Shown piece by piece: positions 31,973 to 37,578 of a stretch of DNA of 37,578 nucleotides. The notes under the pieces were generated by a model, which did not search any database, was not told where the DNA came from, and was given only the letters and a program-made list of their open reading frames with translations. A program made the position numbers and the translations under genes. Source of the DNA: Thermoplasmata archaeon. Its GTDB lineage: Archaea > Thermoplasmatota > DTKX01 > VGTL01. Where the stretch lies: the NCBI GenBank assembly GCA_038851035.1, contig JAWCLH010000028.1, forward strand, positions 1 through 37,578, written 5' to 3'. How positions within the stretch are numbered: the first letter of the stretch is position 1; every line of letters starts with the position of its first letter.

Positions 31973-32560
31973 GTGATAGTGCGCTTCTCTGGGTTCGGGG
32001 GGCAGGGAGTAGTTCTCATGGGTGTGGTCCTGGGGAGGGCGGCGGCGCTGGAGGGGAAGGGAGTGCTCCAGACCCAGTCCTACGGGGCGGAGGCGCGCGG
32101 CGGCGCCTGCCACTCGACGGTGACAATCAGTGAAGGGCCGGTATTCGAGATAGAACCGGAGGAGATTGATGTGCTTGTGGCGATGTCCCAGCCCGCGCAC
32201 GACCGCTTCATCGCTCTCCTCAGGCCGGGAGGGACACTGCTCTTCGAATCTGACCTCGTGAAGGGCCCCGGTGGAGCGATATCCGGGGCGGCGGGGCATG
32301 GTGGCTCCATAAAAAACCCGGTGGAGGAAAACCGCGCGAGGAGTGCCGGGAGAATGAGGGGAATTCCCGCCACCGCGCTCGCGAGCCAGGAGCTGGGGAG
32401 GGAGCTCTTTGCCAACAGCGTGATGCTGGGATTCTTTGTGAAGGAGACGGGCGCGGTCTCGCTGGAGAGCGTCAGGATGGCTCTGGAGAAGACCGTCCCG
32501 GCGGGGACCGAGAAAAAGAACCTGAGGGCGCTCGAGCTCGGCCTCTCGTGGGGCCGCTAG
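31973..32560 (+). CDS. korC: 2-oxoacid:ferredoxin oxidoreductase, gamma subunit
   Basis: A 195-residue subunit. MIVRFSGFGGQGVVLMGVVL (1-20), QTQSYGAEARGGACHSTVTI, EIDVLVAMSQPAHDRF and NSVMLGFFVKETGAVS match KorC/PorC gamma chains, which contact the CoA moiety. A ~35-residue Gly/Ala/Arg-rich insert (about 97-130) is longer than in relatives. The start is a GTG at 31973. The order D-A-B-C matches korDABC of methanogens. TAG is the stop codon. The aminotransferase gene is convergent and begins its end 15 nt later. Confidence 0.93.
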   Translation: MIVRFSGFGGQGVVLMGVVLGRAAALEGKGVLQTQSYGAEARGGACHSTVTISEGPVFEIEPEEIDVLVAMSQPAHDRFIALLRPGGTLLFESDLVKGPGGAISGAAGHGGSIKNPVEENRARSAGRMRGIPATALASQELGRELFANSVMLGFFVKETGAVSLESVRMALEKTVPAGTEKKNLRALELGLSWGR

Positions 32561-32575
32561 AGCCGCCGGCTCCCT

Positions 32576-33742
32576 TCACTTGGTGCCGTATTCCCTCTTC
32601 AGAATCTCGAGCATCTCCTTTATGTTCTCCATTGAAGAGGCGTAGGACAGGCGCATGTAGCCCTCGCCGCCGGCGCCGAAGGCGGTGCCGCAGAGGGTGG
32701 CGATACCAAGGTTGTTGAGCAGGTGGTTCTCGATCTCCTTGCTCTTTTTCTTCAACTTCTTTATGTTGGGGAAGACATAGAAGGCCCCCCTCGGCTTCAG
32801 ACAGCTCCAGCCCTTTATCTGATTCAGGCCCTCGACGATGAAGTCCCTCCTCCTCCTGAACTCCGCCACCATCGCCCTGACCGAGTCCTGCGGACCCAGG
32901 AGGGCCTCCTTCGCGGCCATCTGTGAGAACGCGCTGGTGCAGGAGACGGAGTTGATGGTCAGTAGGGTCTCCCATTTGTGAAGCTCCGGAGGCATGACGC
33001 CGTACCCCAGCCTCCAGCCCGTCATTGCGTAGGTCTTGGAGAGGCCGTCGAGCAGAATCGTGTACTCCAGGCACTTGTCATACACCGCGGGCGAGAAGTG
33101 CTTTCCCTCGTACAGAATCTCATTGTAGACCTCGTCCGAGAGGAGCCAGATTCCCTTGTCGTGGCAGAGGTCCGCGATCGTCCTGACCTCCTCCTCATTC
33201 AGTGCAGAGCCCGTCGGGTTGTGGGGCGTGTTGATGATGATGAGCTTCGTCTTCTCGCTCACCTTTTTCTTGATATCCTCCGGGTCCATGCGGAACTCGT
33301 TCTCCTCCCTCAGCTTGATGGGCACGGGCCTTGCCCCTATGTACCTTATCATCGACTCGTATATCGGAAAACCGGGGTCGGGGTAGAGGACCCTGTCTCC
33401 CCTGTCGCACAGGGCCATGATGGTGAAGGTCATTATCGGCTTGGCCCCGGGCGTCAGCAGGACCTGGTCGGGTGAGGGCCTGAAGCCCCGCGTTCTATTG
33501 ATGTACTCGCATATCGCCTCGCGGACCTCCGGGATGCCGGGCGCAGGAACGTAGTGAGTATAGCCCGCGTCCAGCGCCCTCTTCGCGGCGTCGATGATGT
33601 GGGGCGCCGTCGGAAAATCCGGCTCGCCGATGTTGAAGTAAAGAATTCTCCTCCCCTGCCTCTCCAGCGCTTTTGCTCTAGCCAGAACCTCGAAGGCCGA
33701 CTCAGTCCCTATCCGCCCCATGCTTTTTGCGAAAGGCCTCAT
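32576..33742 (-). CDS. Class I PLP-dependent aminotransferase
   Basis: A 388-residue aspartate/alanine-type aminotransferase. It has NIGEPDFPTAPHI, YVPAPGIPEVREAIC, TPGAKPIMTF, NTPHNPTGSALN (the PLP ring contact), the SDEVYNE motif, and GLSKTYAMTGWRLGY, in which the Lys forms the Schiff base to PLP. The C-terminal Arg for the substrate carboxylate is in GYMRLSYASS. The amino donor is not decided by sequence. It is divergent from the GlcD-like gene across 243 bp, which holds a 7-bp GC hairpin near the start and a TATA-like element at about 33805-33815. Context with the hydroxyacid and 2-oxoacid oxidoreductases suggests transamination of pyruvate, glyoxylate or 2-oxoglutarate (inference). Confidence 0.95.
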   Translation of the reverse strand: MRPFAKSMGRIGTESAFEVLARAKALERQGRRILYFNIGEPDFPTAPHIIDAAKRALDAGYTHYVPAPGIPEVREAICEYINRTRGFRPSPDQVLLTPGAKPIMTFTIMALCDRGDRVLYPDPGFPIYESMIRYIGARPVPIKLREENEFRMDPEDIKKKVSEKTKLIIINTPHNPTGSALNEEEVRTIADLCHDKGIWLLSDEVYNEILYEGKHFSPAVYDKCLEYTILLDGLSKTYAMTGWRLGYGVMPPELHKWETLLTINSVSCTSAFSQMAAKEALLGPQDSVRAMVAEFRRRRDFIVEGLNQIKGWSCLKPRGAFYVFPNIKKLKKKSKEIENHLLNNLGIATLCGTAFGAGGEGYMRLSYASSMENIKEMLEILKREYGTK

Positions 33743-33757
33743 TCCCCCAACCCCCTC

Positions 33758-33774
33758 AGGCCCCTCCGGGGCCT
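33758..33774. repeat. GC-rich perfect hairpin in the aminotransferase leader
   Basis: AGGCCCC (33758-33764), a TCC loop, then GGGGCCT (33768-33774) gives a perfect 7-bp stem 16 nt upstream of the aminotransferase ATG. It could affect translation or bind a regulator. Confidence 0.4.
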
Positions 33775-33835
33775 CGGCCGGGTAAACAGAGCGGGGCTAC
33801 AAATAGCTTTTCCGCCACCGGTCCCATATGCGCAA

Positions 33836-33848
33836 AAGCATTAAATCA
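33836..33848 (+). promoter_or_regulatory. TATA-like element upstream of the GlcD-like gene
   Basis: AGCATTAAATCAG is the most AT-rich element of the + direction here. Transcription from it would begin near 33865, right at the short ORF 33864-33905, and about 120 nt before the GlcD-like start. CCTTTAGG (about 33944-33951) is a second, closer candidate. Confidence 0.35.
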
Positions 33849-33863
33849 GTGTGAGGGAGAGAC

Positions 33864-33905
33864 ATGGCAGCGCCGGGCAGGGTGCTGGAGCTCCTCCGAA
33901 CATAG
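33864..33905 (+). CDS. Possible 13-residue leader peptide
   Basis: ATG-GCA-GCG ... ACA-TAG reads MAAPGRVLELLRT. It sits 22 nt after a TATA-like element and after GAGGGAGA. It may be a chance ORF; if real, it would be the first coding unit of the GlcD-like transcript. Confidence 0.2.
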   Translation: MAAPGRVLELLRT

Positions 33906-33985
33906 CGCGGTGCCGGAGAGTCTCAAGGCCCATCTCCAAAAACCCTTTAGGCAGCTTCCCGATTACCGCACGCGGGTGGTGGGTG

Positions 33986-35608
33986 ATGCAGGCCTATATT
34001 GAGGAGCTGAGGGCTGCGCTGGGGGAGAAGGTCCGCACTGAGGACTTCGAGAGATTCGCTTACGGCGCCGACTGGTCCCCCCGGACGCCGAAGGAGGTGT
34101 TTCCCCCGGATGTCGTGGTTCTACCGAAAGAGACCGAGGACGTCAGGAAGACGGTTGAGATCGCGCGCAGGCACGGTGTCCCCGTGACTGCCGGAGGCGG
34201 ACTGACGGGGATGGCGGGCGGGGCGGTTCCGATACACGGCGGCATCTACATCGACGGCTCCTCGATGAACAGAATTATCGAGGTCGACCCGGCGAACCAG
34301 ACCATCCGGGCCCAGGCTGGGGCGACGATGCAGGAGCTGCTCGACGCGCTCGAGCCCCACGGCCTCTGGATACCCAATCTCCCGGAATCGAAGTGGTCCT
34401 GCACCCTCGCTTCGGAAATCGCCTGCGACAACGACTCGACCTTCGGAATGAAGTACGGGAAGATTCTCAACGCCCTCCTCTCCGTCGAGGTTGTCACGGG
34501 CAGGGCGGAGGTCGTGGAGCTGGGGCACAGGAAGGCCCACTTCACCTCCAGCGGCTACAAGCTCAAGGATCTGATTGTCGGGAGCGAGGGAACGCTCGGG
34601 GTGATAACGGCCGCGACGCTCAAGGCCGAGCCCATTCCCGAGGAGCGCTCCGTGGACATGATTCTATTTCCATCGATGACAAAGGCGGTGGAGTACCTGA
34701 ACCGTCTCCTTAAGGCGGGGCTGTGCATCGAGGGCGCGCACATCAACTGCAAGAGGAGGCTGAAGTTCTACACCCACGCCTACAAAGAGAAGCACGGGAG
34801 GGAGCCGGAGGTTCCGGACTGGGCCGAGGCCCTGCTGGCCATAATTTTTGCAGGTGACAAGAAGGTGGTCTCGTTCAATAAAAAGTACGCCTTCAGAATA
34901 GCCGAGGAGATGGGCGGGCAGCTGGTTAAAGAGAGGGACATCGTGGAGAGCTGGTGGATATCCAAGCACACGCTCGCCTTCGAGCCCTACAAGCAGAAGT
35001 GGCCCAAGTCGCAGGTGGAGAAGAAGTTCGGGGCCTGCGACCCCGGGGTTCCGATGGGCAGGCTGGAGGAGTTCTACAAAGCCTTCGTCGCGACCGCGGA
35101 GAAGCACAATCTGCAGATTCTGGGCATGAACGCCTATCTAGAGCACCCAAACAGCATCGGCTTCTCATGCTCCTGCGCGCTTTTCGTCAACTACAGGGAC
35201 CAGGACGAGGTCAACAGGTTCAGGAGGTACTTCGAGGAGCTCTCGAAGATAGCCGTTGACATGGGCGGGACAATGAGCACCTACATGGGCGACACAAACC
35301 TCAGGGTTCCGTATCTGGAGTATGAGCACGGAAAGGCCGTGGAGTACATGAGGGAGGTCAAAAGGGTTTTCGACCCCGACGGCATAATGAACCCGGGGAA
35401 GAAGTTCAGGTGGGAGGGGAGAGCGGGAGTCTGCGGGCCGGCAGGAGATTCTGCAGGCGCCGGTGGCGGGGTAGGGGGCGGAGGAGGGGCCGGGGGCGAG
35501 ACAGGAGGGGCCGGGGGTAGGGAGGAGAGCGGCAGCAACAAGGAAGGGCGAGTGGTTTCAGAAGCCGGGAGCGGCGGGTGGTCAGGGCCCGGGGGAGGTG
35601 GTGTGTGA
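33986..35608 (+). CDS. FAD-linked oxidase, GlcD/D-lactate dehydrogenase type
   Basis: A 540-residue flavoprotein. The FAD-binding PCMH domain spans about 20-215 (VVVLPKETEDVRKTVEIARR, TAGGGLTGMAGGAVP, DPANQTIRAQAGATMQELLD), and the FAD-oxidase C domain follows (about 225-470), with the closing PDGIMNPGKKF at about 466-476. It probably oxidises a 2-hydroxyacid such as lactate or glycolate and passes electrons to the next gene's Fe-S centres. The last ~65 residues are an unusual Gly/Ala-rich tail. ATG 33986 was chosen because the family starts here; the open frame reaches 33851. The stop (TGA) overlaps the ATG of the partner gene (TGATG), so the two are translationally coupled. Confidence 0.93.
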   Translation: MQAYIEELRAALGEKVRTEDFERFAYGADWSPRTPKEVFPPDVVVLPKETEDVRKTVEIARRHGVPVTAGGGLTGMAGGAVPIHGGIYIDGSSMNRIIEVDPANQTIRAQAGATMQELLDALEPHGLWIPNLPESKWSCTLASEIACDNDSTFGMKYGKILNALLSVEVVTGRAEVVELGHRKAHFTSSGYKLKDLIVGSEGTLGVITAATLKAEPIPEERSVDMILFPSMTKAVEYLNRLLKAGLCIEGAHINCKRRLKFYTHAYKEKHGREPEVPDWAEALLAIIFAGDKKVVSFNKKYAFRIAEEMGGQLVKERDIVESWWISKHTLAFEPYKQKWPKSQVEKKFGACDPGVPMGRLEEFYKAFVATAEKHNLQILGMNAYLEHPNSIGFSCSCALFVNYRDQDEVNRFRRYFEELSKIAVDMGGTMSTYMGDTNLRVPYLEYEHGKAVEYMREVKRVFDPDGIMNPGKKFRWEGRAGVCGPAGDSAGAGGGVGGGGGAGGETGGAGGREESGSNKEGRVVSEAGSGGWSGPGGGGV

Positions 35609-36747
35609 TGGCCGAGCAGGCTGGATTAGAGGCCCTGAGGAAGGACGCCGAGACATGCTTCGGCACCTCCTGCAACTTCTGCGAGAAGGACTGCCCCATT
35701 TATAAAATCAAAAAGGACAAGACCTACACATCAAGGGGCAAGAACAGGGCGATTCTGGGCGTGCTGGAGGGGAAGGTGAAGCCCTCGGAGGAGCTCCTCA
35801 GGCTCTTCTACACCTGCGTTCTCTGCGGCTCCTGCGACGCGCGCTGCGCGATGGAGAACAACAAAAGGTTCAGGCAGATGAGAACCGAACTCGTCAGGAG
35901 GGGGCTGGTACTAAAGGAGCACAGGGAGCTCGTTGCGGCGCTGAAGGCCACAGGCGATATCTACGGCAGGAAGATAGACCTGGCGAAGCGCTTCGAGGAC
36001 ATTGGGAAGGACGGTGTTGTGCCGCTCTACATCGGGTGCCAGTACAAGGACCAGGTCGAGGACGTCAGGGCGGCCGTGAAGGTGCTCAACGCCCTCGGAA
36101 TCAGGCCGGGGATAGGGGACGAGTACTGCTGCGGGTTCGTCGCGGACGCGCTGGGCTTCGAGAGCGAGCTGAAGGAGATAATGACGAGTAATGCGCAGGT
36201 CGTGACCTACAAGGAGTTCATAACGATGTGCCCCTCCTGCACCCACTTCTTCAGGACTGCCTACGGCCTGAAACCGAGGCACATCGTCGAGGTCGTGGCC
36301 GAGAGCCTCGACAAAATCCAATGGAGGAGGCCGCGCGGGCCGAGGGGGAGGAAGCTCAGGGTGACCTACCACGACCCCTGCGATTTAGGCAGGAGGCTGA
36401 AGCTCTTCGACGAGCCGCGGATGATTCTGGAGGCGATGGGCGTGGAGCTGGTGGAGATGAGGAACAACCGCGAGTTCTCGCTCTGCTGCGGGTCCGGGGG
36501 TGGAATTCTCACGACCGACAGGCCCCTCGCGCGCGAGATGGCCAAGAGCAGGATGAGGCAGGCGGTCGAGACCGGCGCGGACCTGCTGGTCACGTGCTGC
36601 CCGACCTGCGAGCTGGCGCTTCTGCGCGGCTCTCTGGCGGTTGCGAGGGAGGGGAGGAGGATGGAGGTCGCGGGGCTCTACAGGTTCATGGCGGAGCACC
36701 TCAGGGAGCAGGCCCGGCCCATTCATGACCCCGGTCGTGAGGGTTAA
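35608..36747 (+). CDS. GlcF/HdrD-like Fe-S oxidoreductase with two CCG domains
   Basis: A 379-residue partner of the flavoprotein. An N-terminal ferredoxin-like part has CNFCEKDCP (about 22-30) and CVLCGSCDARC (about 72-82). Two CCG domains follow: the first has CQYKDQ, DEYCCGF and CPSCTHFF, the second YHDPCDLGRR, FSLCCGSGGG and TCCPTCELAL. CCG domains bind non-cubane or [4Fe-4S] clusters in HdrB/D-type proteins. No haem or membrane segment is seen, so electron flow probably goes to a soluble acceptor or a membrane partner elsewhere. The start is ATG 35608, which overlaps the flavoprotein stop; a frame open from 35578 is not needed. Confidence 0.93.
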   Translation: MAEQAGLEALRKDAETCFGTSCNFCEKDCPIYKIKKDKTYTSRGKNRAILGVLEGKVKPSEELLRLFYTCVLCGSCDARCAMENNKRFRQMRTELVRRGLVLKEHRELVAALKATGDIYGRKIDLAKRFEDIGKDGVVPLYIGCQYKDQVEDVRAAVKVLNALGIRPGIGDEYCCGFVADALGFESELKEIMTSNAQVVTYKEFITMCPSCTHFFRTAYGLKPRHIVEVVAESLDKIQWRRPRGPRGRKLRVTYHDPCDLGRRLKLFDEPRMILEAMGVELVEMRNNREFSLCCGSGGGILTTDRPLAREMAKSRMRQAVETGADLLVTCCPTCELALLRGSLAVAREGRRMEVAGLYRFMAEHLREQARPIHDPGREG

Positions 36748-36775
36748 AACAGGCCCGCCACTGGATCCTTATCCA

Positions 36776-37578
36776 TCAGCGCGACTTATGGCGCTTTCTC
36801 CAGAGCAGAACCGCGGCCGAGGCCGCCGCCATAAGAACCAGCACGGCTCCGAGCCAGAGATTGAGGGCCATGCCCTCAGCCGGATTGTCAACAATGATTG
36901 TCCTGTTCACAGGCAGCGAGAAATCGTATCCATCGTAAGCGCGGGCCTGGAGGGTGTGCCTGCCGTTTTTCAATCCGGAGGTATCAACTGTGCAGCTCCA
37001 GGAGTGGTTGCCGGAGGCTTCGAGCCAGTCTCCGGAGTCAATCCGAATCTGGACCCTCACGACCTCCAGGGTTCCCCTGAGGACCTTTCCCGAGACAGTC
37101 ATCCTGCCGGTGACCCTCTGGCCCTCTGTGGGCTTAATGAACTCTACAATCGGCAGGACCTTGTCCCTGACATTAATCCCGAACTCCTGAACTGCCTCCC
37201 CGCCGCGGCCGTCAGAGGCGAGAAGCCTAACTGAGAAATTCCCGGTTTCGTCCGGAACCCAGATAAGCTGTCCCGTGGAATTGTCCAGGGTCATGTTCCG
37301 CGGCCCCGAGAGAAGGGTCAGGGTTATCTGGTCACTATCGGGGTCCTCCACGCGGATATCATAACGATAGACGACATGGCGGATGCCCTCAGTAACGGGT
37401 CTGGATTTGAACAGGGGAGCCCTGTTCCCGCGGACGACAATGATGGTGAAGTTGTGCGTTATGTTTGCTTCGCCATCAGAAATATTGACTGGGACCGGGA
37501 ACTCTCCGGTCTCCACAGGTGTCCACCTTAGAACGCCGGTCGAGGAGTTCAGGGACATGTTCTCCATTTCAATGAGGA
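36776..37578 (-). CDS. Cadherin-like surface protein, 5' end outside the window
   Basis: The frame is open to the window edge (the ATG at 37567 is internal: codons E-I-L precede it). The visible ~267 residues contain two dystroglycan/cadherin-like repeats (SSTGVLRWTPVETGEFPV; NSTGQLIWVPDETGNFSV), then a ~90-residue Ig-like domain (IVEFIKPTEGQRVTGRMTVS, GRHTLQARAYDGYDF), a membrane segment (NLWLGAVLVLMAAASAAVLL) and a basic tail (WRKRHKSR). It should be exported and anchored by its C-terminus, with the N-terminus missing here. Ligand unknown. The final module and anchor resemble the 21626-21822 remnant. Confidence 0.85.
   Translation of the reverse strand, partial: LIEMENMSLNSSTGVLRWTPVETGEFPVPVNISDGEANITHNFTIIVVRGNRAPLFKSRPVTEGIRHVVYRYDIRVEDPDSDQITLTLLSGPRNMTLDNSTGQLIWVPDETGNFSVRLLASDGRGGEAVQEFGINVRDKVLPIVEFIKPTEGQRVTGRMTVSGKVLRGTLEVVRVQIRIDSGDWLEASGNHSWSCTVDTSGLKNGRHTLQARAYDGYDFSLPVNRTIIVDNPAEGMALNLWLGAVLVLMAAASAAVLLWRKRHKSR

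Noticed and set aside
30925-32019. Long minus-strand open frame (364 codons) across korB and the gap
   Set aside because: It is antisense to korB, is Pro/Ser-rich, and matches no family; it results from GC-rich codon bias of the real gene.

Overview
The window looks like chromosomal DNA of a GC-rich euryarchaeote, most likely of the Thermoplasmata / Thermoplasmatota type. The taxon is inferred from gene content and style, not from a marker comparison. Supporting signs are an archaeal-type tyrosyl-tRNA synthetase, a korDABC-type 2-oxoacid:ferredoxin oxidoreductase cluster, AMMECR1 and DUF134 proteins, and large secreted beta-sandwich proteins with one C-terminal membrane anchor. One of these anchored proteins carries cytoplasmic winged helices. 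TATA boxes repeatedly sit 23-30 nt upstream of a start codon, as expected for leaderless archaeal mRNAs. No rRNA, tRNA, CRISPR array, transposase or phage gene was seen.

Layout. 1-184: no gene, but a strong RNA-type hairpin at 2-46. 185-3092: an unknown small protein, a membrane-anchored helical-repeat protein, and a compact run AMMECR1 - OsmC - DsrE-like. 3235-4278: tyrS, convergent with a 1048-residue secreted anchored protein (4292-7438). 7641-9441: a CDF metal exporter divergent from a ModE-HTH/Nudix fusion. 9482-9838: a DUF1232 gene broken by an in-frame TAG. 10005-12449: a one-chain thiol-disulfide protein joining an ectodomain, a TlpA-like thioredoxin and a CcdA-like membrane domain. 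12529-17128: carAB, where carB appears to use an ATA start. 17354-20851: a membrane-anchored double-wHTH regulator with a very large ectodomain. 21139-21822: a small membrane protein and the 3' remnant of an anchored surface protein.

21823-27238 (minus strand) is the most distinctive block: DUF134 regulator, Mrp/NBP35 ATPase, DUF5320, NifX-like plus DUF5320 (apparently split by a frameshift), zinc-ribbon, second NifX-like, CoA-binding protein, and two MinD-type ATPases with inserted 2x[4Fe-4S] ferredoxin domains. It resembles the anaerobe-specific Orp (orange protein) gene sets of Desulfovibrio and probably works in Fe-S or metal-sulfur cluster handling.

27275-37578: glycerate 2-kinase divergent from korD-korA-korB-korC, then a class I aminotransferase divergent from a GlcD-like flavoprotein translationally coupled to a GlcF/HdrD-like Fe-S protein, and the 3' part of a cadherin-like surface protein. 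Together these suggest anaerobic, ferredoxin-linked metabolism of 2-hydroxy- and 2-oxoacids and amino acids.

A recurring oddity is low-complexity, Gly/Ala/Ser/Arg/Glu-rich inserts and tails in otherwise ordinary enzymes (CarA, CarB, glycerate kinase, KorD, KorC, GlcD, AMMECR1, CcdA), matched by purine-rich, locally repetitive DNA between genes. Start codons were chosen from homology, TATA spacing and Shine-Dalgarno sequences, and are often earlier or later than the longest open frame.
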